In this document: positions 6,707 to 14,469 of the stretch, one piece after another
Layout of the letters: each line of letters begins with the position of its first letter
Numbering within the stretch: position 1 is the stretch's first letter
Source of the DNA: an uncultured Fretibacterium sp.
GTDB lineage: Bacteria; Synergistota; Synergistia; Synergistales; Aminobacteriaceae
Length of the DNA stretch: 18,737 nt
Direction of reading: 5' to 3'
NCBI GenBank assembly: GCA_937899395.1
Contig: CALBPU010000042.1
Location: 1 to 18,737, forward strand
Translations under genes and position numbers: made by a program
Notes under the pieces: generated by a model
What the model was told of the DNA's origin: nothing
What the model saw: the letters and a program-made list of their open reading frames with translations, nothing else
Database searches by the model: none

Positions 6707-9028
6707 TTATCCTCTCGTTACTTCCATTATTCCGCGAACTTCATTTAATTTTGCCATAACCGAATATAAATGTTCAAGATTTTTTACTCGCAATTCAATT
6801 TTCATTCTCATCAAACTATTTCCAACAATCGTTGCCTTAATTCCGGCGATGCTGCTTCCTTCAAGTCCTAATGCCTTCGTTACATCGGACAATAATTCTT
6901 CCCTGTCTTCTCCTTCAGCTTTTAATCTTGCAGTGTAATATTTTATTTTACGACCCGAATTAACGCTCTCTTGAAATGCCCACGAGACTTTGATTTTTCG
7001 TTCATGTTTTTTTCCTGCAATACTTTTACAATCAGCTCTATGAATTGTAATACCTCTTTTAACAGATGAATAGCCTACAATTTCATCTCCTGGTACAGGG
7101 CTGCAACAGCTTGCAAGAGTAACGCTTACTCCACCTTCACCTTCAACTAGAATATCAGATTTGTTATCTTTTCTGTGAACGGCGGGTTCATTTGAAATTT
7201 CGACGGGCATGTTTTGAGGCATTGAATGATGTTGTAAATACGCAAGCGCCAATTTTTGAGCAGCTTCACCCGAACCTATTGCTCCCGATCCGACAGCGAT
7301 TAATTGTTCGTCGATATTATTGAAATCTTCACGCTTAATATCGGCTAATCCCCTGCGCTTTAATTCACGCTCAATTAATTTCCAGCCTCTTTCAAGTTTT
7401 TCTTCTCTGTCAACTTTTTCGGCCTGCCTGAAATAACTTCTGATTTTACTTCGTGTCTTTGCTGAACTTACAATCTTGAGCCAATCTTTTGAAGGTGAAC
7501 TTTGAGGTGAGGTTAAAATTTTTACAATATCGCCGTTATGTAACTGAGTGTTAAGAGGGACTATCCTGCCGTTAATCGTTGCGCCTGCACAATGATTTCC
7601 GATTTCGGTATGAACAGCATAAGCAAAGTCTAAAGTTGTTGAACCGTTCGGCAATATCATCGGTTTTCCGTCAGGTGTGAAAACATAAAGCTCGCTTGTT
7701 AAAAGAATGTCGCTCTTCAAGATGTCCATAAATTCCTGAGAGCTTCCGTTTTGCCCTGCCTCTAAAGCCTGACTGACCCAAATTAATTTTGTGTCCATTT
7801 CTTTGTTGAGCTTTTTACTTCCGCCGCCTGATTTATAAACCCAATGTGCAGCAATTCCATATTCGGCGAAATTATTCATCTCGTAAGTACGTATTTGAAC
7901 TTCAAGAGGGACACTGAATGCCATAACTGTAGTGTGAAGAGATTGATACATATTGCTTTTAGGATTTGCGATGTAATCATCAAATTGTCCTGGTATAGGA
8001 ACCCAAAGAGCATGAACTATTCCTAACACAGCATAACATGTCGAAACATCTGAAACTAAAACTCTTACGGCTAAAATATCGTAAAGTTCATCGAACGAAA
8101 TTTTTTTACGCTGCATTTTTTCGTAGATGCTGTAATAATGTTTTGAACGTCCTTTAATTCTGCAAGGGATATTTTCCTTCTGTAAACGTTTCTCAATAAT
8201 ATCTATCGCCTTATCAATGACTTCACCCATTTTAGGCATACGTTTTTTAACGCGGCGTTCAACTTCGTCATAAATATCAGGATGCAAATATTTGAACGAT
8301 AAATCTTCAAGTTCTCTTTTAATTTGATAAATTCCTAATCTGTGAGCAAGCGGTGCGTAAATTTCCATTGTCTCACGAGCAATACGTTCCTGCTTTTCGG
8401 GCTTCATAACATTAAGAGTTCTCATGTTGTGTAAACGGTCAGCAAGTTTTATCAAGACAACTCTAATATCTTGAGCCATTACTATAAACATTCGACGTAA
8501 ATTTTCGCTCGTTAAATCTTCACGGGACATAAATTCTTTTACATCTTTACCTGCTAATTTCGTTACACCTTTAACTAAATTCTCAACGTCATATCCGAAT
8601 TTTTCGATTAAGTCCTCTGAAGTTACATCGGTATCTTCGATAGTGTCATGAAGCAGCGCAGCCTCCAATGTCGCTAAATCCAAGTGCATTCCTGCGAGAA
8701 TTAAAGCGGCACTCACAGTATGAACTATATAAGGATCTCCCGATTTCCTTAGCTGATTTCTGTGAGCATAAGCAGCAAATACAAAAGCCTCACCGAATTT
8801 TTGCATTTGTTCGGGATTGAGCGATAACATTGCACTTGCCCATAGCTCACGCCATAATGAACGAACAATTTCCTTTTTAGAATTTTCGGGAATACGTGAG
8901 AAATATTCATCACGCAACGATGACATATCATGCAAAAAATCCGACGAATTATCAAGTGAAGGTACGCTGTTCATAATTGATGAAAAAGTTTCGCGTCCTG
9001 TTTCTAATTTTCCAACAGCCGTTGCCAT
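6707..9028 (-). CDS. rel: Bifunctional (p)ppGpp synthetase/hydrolase (RSH family, Rel/SpoT)
   Basis: A 773-residue long RSH enzyme that makes and degrades (p)ppGpp in the stringent response. The hydrolase HD domain looks intact, with His103 and the His127-Asp128 pair in LLHDTIEDT. The synthetase domain follows at about 270-390, with GRSKHYYSIYEKM, the YQSLHTT motif and VEIQIRT-like LEVQIRT. Then come a TGS domain at about 450-515, a helical/zinc-finger-like region including TLASCCSPVPGD, and a C-terminal ACT domain at about 695-773. Both catalytic halves look complete, so a bifunctional Rel is expected rather than a hydrolase-dead RelA. The N-terminal about 60 residues are longer than in some homologs. 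It lies 3 bp after recJ and 6 bp before dtd, inside one leftward transcript. Confidence 0.96.
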   Translation of the reverse strand: MATAVGKLETGRETFSSIMNSVPSLDNSSDFLHDMSSLRDEYFSRIPENSKKEIVRSLWRELWASAMLSLNPEQMQKFGEAFVFAAYAHRNQLRKSGDPYIVHTVSAALILAGMHLDLATLEAALLHDTIEDTDVTSEDLIEKFGYDVENLVKGVTKLAGKDVKEFMSREDLTSENLRRMFIVMAQDIRVVLIKLADRLHNMRTLNVMKPEKQERIARETMEIYAPLAHRLGIYQIKRELEDLSFKYLHPDIYDEVERRVKKRMPKMGEVIDKAIDIIEKRLQKENIPCRIKGRSKHYYSIYEKMQRKKISFDELYDILAVRVLVSDVSTCYAVLGIVHALWVPIPGQFDDYIANPKSNMYQSLHTTVMAFSVPLEVQIRTYEMNNFAEYGIAAHWVYKSGGGSKKLNKEMDTKLIWVSQALEAGQNGSSQEFMDILKSDILLTSELYVFTPDGKPMILPNGSTTLDFAYAVHTEIGNHCAGATINGRIVPLNTQLHNGDIVKILTSPQSSPSKDWLKIVSSAKTRSKIRSYFRQAEKVDREEKLERGWKLIERELKRRGLADIKREDFNNIDEQLIAVGSGAIGSGEAAQKLALAYLQHHSMPQNMPVEISNEPAVHRKDNKSDILVEGEGGVSVTLASCCSPVPGDEIVGYSSVKRGITIHRADCKSIAGKKHERKIKVSWAFQESVNSGRKIKYYTARLKAEGEDREELLSDVTKALGLEGSSIAGIKATIVGNSLMRMKIELRVKNLEHLYSVMAKLNEVRGIMEVTRG

Positions 9029-9031
9029 AAC

Positions 9032-10720
9032 TTAAATTCCTCCTTCCGTTACAGCGCAGTCAAGAATAAATTGTAACTGTTCTTCATTCCTCCAATAATC
9101 TAATCTGGGGTGATATACCCAACCTTTTACGTTATTAATCATCTCTGAAACATCACGAGCAGATGTGTTAAAAGCCAAGAGCCTCGAATTTTTTATCTTA
9201 ATATAACTGTGTCGTCCATCTTTGCCCATTGAATTAATTTCAGTGCCGCTTAAATTTCTTACCGTATAAAATTTTGGAGAAGGGTTATTATTTCCGAAAG
9301 GCCCTAAAGCTGAAACAGCTCTCCAATCCGAAAGAGTTATTTCAGACGGAGAAATATTTATTACGGGCGTAAGATTTTCGGGCTTAATTTCAATGTCCGC
9401 TAAAATTCGTTCAAGCTCTTTGTAAACTTCACGCCAATTTTCAATCGACACCGAAAAACCTGCTGCATATTTATGACCTCCCCATGCTTCCAATTTATCC
9501 GAAACTTCTCTCAATACTCCAACTGCATCGCCTCCTTCAGGAACTCTCAAAGTTCCTCGAATAACTTTGCTTCCGACAGGAGCTGCTAATGCTATCGGTC
9601 TGTTATATTGGGCACATATCCTGCTAGCAACTCCGCTCAAAACTCCGACCGGCCATGAAGCATGATATAAAACTTTATTTTTGACTTTACCCGTTACAAT
9701 TCCGTCATCAATTTCACGGGCAATATTTTCCGTTAATGTCTGTCGTTTTTTGTTGATCCTCATTAAATCATTAACGCATGAATAAACAGCCTCGTTGCTT
9801 CCTGCTCCTAACAAAGCCCTTACTCCTGCATCAGCAGTAGCAATTCTTCCGGGAGCATTCAGGCACGGTATAACCCTCATTGATAAATGTTCTTCGGTTA
9901 ATTGAGATTTGTTAATTCCGAGACAGTCGAACAAAGCTCCAAGACCTCTGCGCGGATTACTCCTCATTAAATTCATTCCGTAACGAACTAACGAACGATT
10001 AAGATTATGCAGCGGCATACAGTCAGCTATTGTAGCGATTGCAGCTAAGTCAATTTCATATTTCAGGAAATCTTTTGAGATTATATTTTCCTTCCATGCC
10101 CAACACCATAAAACGGCAGTTGCACAAATTTTTTGATTTTCTCCGGCTTCCATATTGATACAGGGATTAACGATTGTAGGAATTGTTATGGGAGCTGAGA
10201 CCGAATGATGATCGAAAACGAAAATATTTATTCCTGCATTTCGCAATGGTTCAAGCATTTCAGAATCATTTGTTCCGCAATCGACAACTATTAAAGTGTT
10301 GCAGCCTGATGAAGCGATTTTTTCAAGGATACCTGCGTTCAATCCGTAGCCGTGAATATCTCTTCGAGGAATAAAATATCTGACTTGAGCAGCTTTGTTC
10401 CTGAAAATTTCCATTGCTAAAACTGTTGATGATATTCCGTCAGTGTCATAATCTCCGTATACTAAAACATTTCCGAACGAGCTTTTTGAATCCCATAAAT
10501 TTTTAGCGGCTTTGCTTGCTTCACCCAATATAAGACTTTCCATTTGTTTAGTGAAATTCGGCCTTATCCATTCACGAAGGGAATTAATATCTTCATTGCC
10601 CTTCAACATTTCAAGAACTCCTGCGGCAAGTTCGGGACATGATAATTCATTAGCAAGAGTTTTAGTTTCATCATTAGGCTGATAAATTTTCAAGTCCGAA
10701 ATCAGGCATGTGGGGAGCAT
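9032..10720 (-). CDS. recJ: Single-stranded-DNA-specific exonuclease RecJ
   Basis: A 562-residue 5'-3' single-strand exonuclease used in RecF-type recombination and repair (E. coli RecJ is 577). It belongs to the DHH phosphoesterase superfamily: DYDTDG at 90-95, DCGTND at 147-152 and the DHH triad at 170-172 form the Mn-binding site. A DHHA1-type domain follows with GGHKYAAGFSV near residue 430, and a C-terminal OB-like region. The NAPGRI stretch near 290 corresponds to the usual 'N..GR' motif. Its start overlaps the end of tadA by 19 bp, with AGGAGA at 10728-10733 a normal 7 nt upstream of the ATG. Confidence 0.95.
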   Translation of the reverse strand: MLPTCLISDLKIYQPNDETKTLANELSCPELAAGVLEMLKGNEDINSLREWIRPNFTKQMESLILGEASKAAKNLWDSKSSFGNVLVYGDYDTDGISSTVLAMEIFRNKAAQVRYFIPRRDIHGYGLNAGILEKIASSGCNTLIVVDCGTNDSEMLEPLRNAGINIFVFDHHSVSAPITIPTIVNPCINMEAGENQKICATAVLWCWAWKENIISKDFLKYEIDLAAIATIADCMPLHNLNRSLVRYGMNLMRSNPRRGLGALFDCLGINKSQLTEEHLSMRVIPCLNAPGRIATADAGVRALLGAGSNEAVYSCVNDLMRINKKRQTLTENIAREIDDGIVTGKVKNKVLYHASWPVGVLSGVASRICAQYNRPIALAAPVGSKVIRGTLRVPEGGDAVGVLREVSDKLEAWGGHKYAAGFSVSIENWREVYKELERILADIEIKPENLTPVINISPSEITLSDWRAVSALGPFGNNNPSPKFYTVRNLSGTEINSMGKDGRHSYIKIKNSRLLAFNTSARDVSEMINNVKGWVYHPRLDYWRNEEQLQFILDCAVTEGGI

Positions 10721-11172
10721 AATTTTTTTCTCCTGTTAAAAAAATATTCCTGCAAAATTTTCAGACATTCAAATTCCATAACCCCTGCTTCAACTTCACA
10801 GACATGATTTAATCTTGAATCTTTTAAGATGTTATAAAGGGTTCCGCCAGCTCCTGATTTATAATTTTTCGCACCGTAAACGACTCTTGAAATTCTTGCG
10901 TTCACACAAGCCCCTGCACACATAGGACAGGGTTCGAGAGTTACATATAATGTGCAGCCTTTTAAGTTCCAATGATTTAATTTTTTCGAGCATGATCGAA
11001 TAGCAATAATTTCAGCGTGTTCGGTAGGGTCTGAAATTTTTGAATCGCTTCCGTAACTTAAAATATTTTCATCACGAACTATTAAAGCTCCGACAGGGAC
11101 ATCGCCTCTTTCAAAAGCTTTTTTTGCTTCATTGAGTGCAGCTTTCATAAAAAATTTGTCATTAATTTTCAT
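10702..11172 (-). CDS. tadA: tRNA-specific adenosine deaminase TadA
   Basis: A 156-residue zinc deaminase converting A34 to inosine in the anticodon of tRNA-Arg(ACG), normally essential. Zinc site and proton shuttle are present: HAE at 52-54 (His ligand and catalytic Glu54) and PCPMC at 81-85 with ligands Cys82 and Cys85. The N-terminal FFMKAALNEAKKAF helix is typical. This is the first gene of the leftward cluster. An AAGGAG element at 11192-11197 sits 19 nt from the ATG, farther than usual. An in-frame ATT codon at 11179-11181 lies at better spacing but is a rare start, so the ATG is kept. Confidence 0.95.
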   Translation of the reverse strand: MKINDKFFMKAALNEAKKAFERGDVPVGALIVRDENILSYGSDSKISDPTEHAEIIAIRSCSKKLNHWNLKGCTLYVTLEPCPMCAGACVNARISRVVYGAKNYKSGAGGTLYNILKDSRLNHVCEVEAGVMEFECLKILQEYFFNRRKKLCSPHA

Positions 11173-11225
11173 ATCATAAATTTTTTTTCATCTCCTTAAT
11201 AATTTATAGTTAAATTTGATTTTTT

Positions 11226-11254
11226 ATTATACACGCAGCATAACAAAGTCATTA
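11226..11254 (-). promoter_or_regulatory. Candidate promoter for the tadA-recJ-rel-dtd-mre cluster
   Basis: On the minus strand a perfect TATAAT (11226-11231) lies about 54 nt before the tadA ATG. A loose -35 candidate TTAATG lies 18 nt further upstream (11250-11255). No other good promoter was seen inside the tightly packed cluster down to mreD, so this probably drives most of it. Confidence 0.45.
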
Positions 11255-11286
11255 AGTTAAGGGTAAAGGGAGAAAAGCTAGAAAAG

Positions 11287-11325
11287 AAAAGAGCATGTTT
11301 CGGGAAGAAGTATGCTCTTTTTTGG
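11287..11325. terminator. Intrinsic terminator, possibly bidirectional
   Basis: A 10-bp stem, AAAAGAGCAT (11287-11296) with ATGCTCTTTT (11312-11321), 15-nt loop, followed on the plus strand by a T run (11318-11323). On the minus strand the same stem is followed by a T-rich stretch. It would stop transcripts entering from the IS630 remnant toward the tadA promoter. Confidence 0.6.
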
Positions 11326-11383
11326 TAAAAAAACATGGCAAATAATCGGTTTCAGTCCGTAAAAATTTAAGTAGTTTTGGAAA

Positions 11384-11552
11384 CTAAGTCAGATATTTTT
11401 TCTTCAACCAATGCCAAAAATTTTCTATAGGATTTAACTCTGGCGAATAAGGCGGTATTTATTCCATATTTTCGTCCTACGTAATTAAGTTGATTTTTGC
11501 GGTGAAATGAAGCGTTATTCATTGTATCTTTTTCAAGTAAAGATATATTGAA
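11384..11552 (-). pseudogene. IS630-family transposase remnant (C-terminal fragment, frameshifted)
   Basis: Reading the minus strand, one frame around 11552-11460 gives LLEKDTMNNASFHRKNQL. This is the IS630 'MDNASFH' catalytic segment, with Asp replaced by Asn. A different frame at 11458-11384 gives PPYSPELNPIENFWHWLKK, the diagnostic IS630 C-terminal DDE segment, ending in TAG. A frameshift or small deletion separates the two frames, and a TAA lies just before the second part. The N-terminal two-thirds are missing, and I could not identify terminal inverted repeats or a TA target duplication. This is a dead fragment of an insertion sequence. The family call is strong because two adjacent signature motifs occur in the right order and spacing. 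Confidence 0.8.
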
Positions 11553-11585
11553 ATCAAAGTAAAAACAATTATAAAAATTTGAGCG

Positions 11586-11610
11586 TGATATAATGCTCTA
11601 AAAAACGGAG
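11586..11610 (+). promoter_or_regulatory. Extended -10 promoter and ribosome binding site of the broken YhcH-like gene
   Basis: TGATATAAT (11586-11594) is a perfect extended -10, and GGAG (11607-11610) lies 10 nt before the ATG at 11621. Expression signals survive although the reading frame is broken. Confidence 0.5.
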
Positions 11611-11620
11611 CTGATGAAAA

Positions 11621-12079
11621 ATGATAATAGGAACGCTTAATAATCCTTCACATTATGTTGTTATGTTGGTTTGGGTGAGAGAGTTGTACGTGCAGTTAAA
11701 TATTTTGTCGAACATAATCCGCAAACTCTTCCGTTGGGAAAAAATTCGATTGAAGGCAATGATATTTATTACGAAGTCAGTGAAGTCGAAACAGTCAGAG
11801 CCAACGAAAAATTATTTGAAGCACACAAAAATTTTATTGACCTCCAAATGACTTTAAGCGGTGAAGAATGGTACGGTTATAACTGCGTTGACAAACTGGA
11901 GGAAAAAATTCCGTATAATCCCGATAAAGATGCAGGTTTTTATTCAGGCGACGGAGAATATTTTCAAATTCCTAAGGGACAATTCGCTTTATTCATGCCC
12001 GAAGATGCTCATAATCCTTGCGTGTATTTCGAAAAAACAGGGACGTGTTAAAAAACTTGTTGTTAAAGTGAGAATATAG
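11621..12079 (+). pseudogene. YhcH/YjgK/YiaL-family protein (sugar anomerase-like), two frameshifts
   Basis: The three pieces together give a full-length (about 150-residue) member of the cupin-like YhcH/YjgK/YiaL family. E. coli YhcH is a sialic-acid anomerase, and relatives sit in sugar operons. The start MIIGTLNNPSHYV is in one frame. The main body (GNDIYYEVSE, then AHKNFIDLQMTLSGEEWYGYN, then GQFALFMPEDAHNP) is in another. The tail VKKLVVKV is back in the first. The first shift is an exact 8-bp tandem duplication, TTATGTTG at 11653-11660 and 11661-11668; removing one copy restores HYVGLGERVV. The second is one extra base near 12043 (GGG-A-CGT), whose removal restores EKTGRVKKLVVKV. The damage looks recent, since no other stops exist. 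It probably once headed an operon with the GatZ-like gene. Confidence 0.85.
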
Positions 12080-12119
12080 CTTCTCACCTAAAAATATTTT
12101 CAGGAGTTGAATTTGTTAA

Positions 12120-12222
12120 GATAAAAAATCCGTTATTAACGATGATTGAACGTCGCAAAGAAGGCTTGAAAATCGGTATGCCTTCATATTGTACGGCAAA
12201 TGATTTAGCTATCGAAGCTCTT
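12120..12222 (+). pseudogene. Truncated start-less 5' copy of the GatZ/KbaZ-like gene
   Basis: These 103 bp match 14469-14571, the 5' end of the intact GatZ-like gene, with about four mismatches. The ATG start is changed to ATA (12121-12123), and the upstream TTG is lost through a one-base gap. Similarity stops abruptly after GAAGCTCTT, and the frame runs on into unrelated sequence to a TAA at 12283. A CAGGAG element (12101-12106) remains in the position of a ribosome binding site. It lies 41 bp after the YhcH-like pseudogene, so the ancestral order was probably yhcH-like then gatZ-like. A weak AT hairpin (AGAATA/TATTCT, 12236-12250) with T run follows. Confidence 0.9.
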
Positions 12223-12273
12223 AATGATTCGAATGAGAATACAATATTCTTTTTTGTTTGTCAATTATCTTTT

Positions 12274-12303
12274 TTGCAAAAGTAAGATAATAAGATTTAT
12301 AAT
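12274..12303 (+). promoter_or_regulatory. Promoter of the flavin reductase gene
   Basis: TTGCAA (12274-12279) and a perfect TATAAT (12298-12303) are separated by 18 bp. A strong AGGAGG (12328-12333) follows, 6 nt before the ATG at 12340. The promoter lies in the unrelated sequence just right of the truncated gatZ copy. Confidence 0.55.
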
Positions 12304-12339
12304 TATTAAAATCAAATTTAATTTTTAGGAGGAATTTTT

Positions 12340-14385
12340 ATGAAAAAATCATTAGGTTTTATTTTTGTTCTGCTGATGATATTCAGCATTGCGTCAGGAG
12401 CATCGGCTTACACTGCAGGAGTTTACACTTCAGAAGCCAAGGGAAATAACGCTGATGTGCCCGTTAAAGTTCAGGTAACTTTCGATGAAAACAAAATCAC
12501 CGACATCAAAGTTATCGCTCATGAAGAAACATCCGGGCTTGGTGATAAAGCGTTTGAGAAAATGGTTCCCGAAATTCTTAAAGCTCAGAAAACAGATGTT
12601 GATATTTTCACAGGCGCAACTTATTCGTCAAAGGCACTTCAGGAAGCCGTAAATGATTGCATAGCTCAGGCTTCAGGGACAAAATCATCGGAAGTTGTAA
12701 GCAAATTTGTCCCGGGAGAATATTCCGCAACTGTTACAGGTCATAACGGTGCTTTGAAAGTTACGATGAAATTTTCCGAAAATGAAATCATTTCAATCAC
12801 AACAGAGAATGTTGAGTCTCCCGGAATTGGAACGGCAGCTATTGATATTCTGACTGATGAAATTTTGAAAAATCAATCTCTTGCCTGCGATTCAATCAGT
12901 GGCGCAACTGTAACGAGCGGTGCGTTTTTAGCTGCTGTTCGTGAATGCGTCAAACAAACCGGAATTACGCTTTCAGTTCTCGAAGCACGAAAAATTGATT
13001 ATCCCGCAAAGAGCGATACTCCGATTGAAATGACTGCTGACGTAGTTATTATAGGAGCAGGCGGTGCAGGTTTTGCTGCTGCAACAGAAGCACTCGAAAA
13101 CGGAGCAAGCGTTATTATTCTCGAAAAGAATGAGATGATTGGCGGAAATACTGCGAGAGCTGGCGGTACTCTTAACGCTCCCGATCCTGAAAGACAAAGC
13201 AAAATCGGAGTTGAGGACAGCGTAGAACGTTTCATTCAAAATACAATGGAAGCAGGAGATTTCAAAGCTAATCCCGAATTAGTCAAAGTCCTTTGCAGTC
13301 ATGCCCTTGAAGCCCGTCAATGGTTGAGCAAGCACGGCACAGTATGGAGTGAAATGGTGTATCAGACAATCGGAGGTTTATGGCCTCGAAGCATGGACGA
13401 AATTAATAAGATAGCTTATAACGGTTTCATTGCACCTCTTGCAAAAATTGTTAAAGAACTTAACGGAAAAGTTGTTTTGAATTGCAAAGCTGAAAAACTT
13501 GTACGGAATGAAGCAGGAAGAGTAACAGGTGTCATAGCATTCGATACGAAAAACGGTCAGGAATATCATTTCATCGCTAAAAATGCCGTAATTATCGCTA
13601 CAGGCGGATATGCAGCTAACAATGATATGGTTGTTAAATACAACGGAGTAAACGGACTTCCGACTTCAAACGCTCCTACATCGACAGGCGACGGTATTAA
13701 TATGGGTCTTTCAGTCCATGCTGCGCTTGAAGGAATGGATTATATTCAGATTCACCCTCACGGAAATCCAATTACAGGCGGTTTACAAAGTCATTTCGCC
13801 GGAGTGATTAAAAATTCGATTTATGTTAATCGTGAAGGCAAACGTTTTGTAGAGGAAAGCGGCCGTCGTGATGTAATTTCCAACGCTACCGTAGCTCAGA
13901 CCGGTCAGGTAATGTTCTCAATATTTGACAGTGAAGGCGGATTTTACGCAGGAGTTAAAGAACTTTCAGACCTCGATAACTTGAAAGCTAAAGGCTATAT
14001 TTATCAGGCTGCAACACTTGAAGACCTTGCAAAACAGGCAGGAATTGATCCTGAAGGGCTTAAAGCAACTGTTGCTCGTTACAACGAACTTGTTGCTTCA
14101 GGAGAAGATGTTGATTTCCATAAGGACGAAATAGAGCTTAAAATCGAAAAAGCTCCGTTTTATTGCGTTCCTTTATCACCGACACTTCATCACACTATGG
14201 GCGGTTTGAAAATTAACACTGAAGCTCAAGTTTTGAGAGATGACGGAACAGTTATTCCCGGACTTTACGCTGCGGGAGAAGTTACAGGCGGTTTACACGG
14301 CACAAACAGAGTAGGCGGAAATGCTTTAACGGATTGTGTAGTGTTCGGAAGAATTGCAGGCAAAAACGCTGCCGAAAATAAATAA
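12340..14385 (+). CDS. Exported flavin reductase (two FMN-binding domains plus FAD fumarate-reductase-type domain)
   Basis: A 681-residue exported flavoprotein of the fumarate/urocanate reductase family. Signal peptide 1-23 (ends ASA). Two tandem FMN_bind domains follow, at about 24-112 and 124-208, each with the flavin-attachment motif: TGAT at 91-94 and SGAT at 187-190, where ApbE would covalently link FMN to Thr. From about 233 comes a FAD-binding domain with GAGGAG (239-244) and a Glu262 ribose-binding position. Active-site features of the family are visible: GKRF with the likely proton donor Arg502, HHTMGG at 617-622 and GTNRVGGNAL with Arg657. No CxxCH haem motif is present, so electrons presumably pass through FMN rather than haem. 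Likely role: anaerobic respiration on an unsaturated carboxylate. The substrate is not determined: His472 resembles the fumarate-type pocket, but the usual Glu is not evident. Confidence 0.88.
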   Translation: MKKSLGFIFVLLMIFSIASGASAYTAGVYTSEAKGNNADVPVKVQVTFDENKITDIKVIAHEETSGLGDKAFEKMVPEILKAQKTDVDIFTGATYSSKALQEAVNDCIAQASGTKSSEVVSKFVPGEYSATVTGHNGALKVTMKFSENEIISITTENVESPGIGTAAIDILTDEILKNQSLACDSISGATVTSGAFLAAVRECVKQTGITLSVLEARKIDYPAKSDTPIEMTADVVIIGAGGAGFAAATEALENGASVIILEKNEMIGGNTARAGGTLNAPDPERQSKIGVEDSVERFIQNTMEAGDFKANPELVKVLCSHALEARQWLSKHGTVWSEMVYQTIGGLWPRSMDEINKIAYNGFIAPLAKIVKELNGKVVLNCKAEKLVRNEAGRVTGVIAFDTKNGQEYHFIAKNAVIIATGGYAANNDMVVKYNGVNGLPTSNAPTSTGDGINMGLSVHAALEGMDYIQIHPHGNPITGGLQSHFAGVIKNSIYVNREGKRFVEESGRRDVISNATVAQTGQVMFSIFDSEGGFYAGVKELSDLDNLKAKGYIYQAATLEDLAKQAGIDPEGLKATVARYNELVASGEDVDFHKDEIELKIEKAPFYCVPLSPTLHHTMGGLKINTEAQVLRDDGTVIPGLYAAGEVTGGLHGTNRVGGNALTDCVVFGRIAGKNAAENK

Positions 14386-14412
14386 ATGATATTTTGAGAG
14401 TTATAATTAATG

Positions 14413-14450
14413 AACCGTACTGCTGATTTAAGTAGTACGGTTTAATTTTT
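14413..14450 (+). terminator. Intrinsic terminator of the flavin reductase gene
   Basis: A 9-bp perfect stem, AACCGTACT (14413-14421) with AGTACGGTT (14434-14442), 12-nt loop, then TTTAATTTTT. It lies 28 bp after the stop and before the GatZ-like gene, so the two genes are probably separate transcripts or linked by read-through. Confidence 0.8.
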
Positions 14451-14469
14451 ATTAGGGGGTCTGTTGAAG

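Noticed and set aside
12231..12255. Fur/PerR-like operator (AGAATA-CAA-TATTCT dyad)
   Set aside because: The dyad is short, AT-rich and followed by a T run; it does not match a full Fur or PerR box and fits a weak terminator equally well.
12142..12285. A 47-codon small gene in the gatZ fragment
   Set aside because: It lacks a ribosome binding site, and its first half is the duplicated gatZ 5' end while the second half is unrelated low-complexity sequence.
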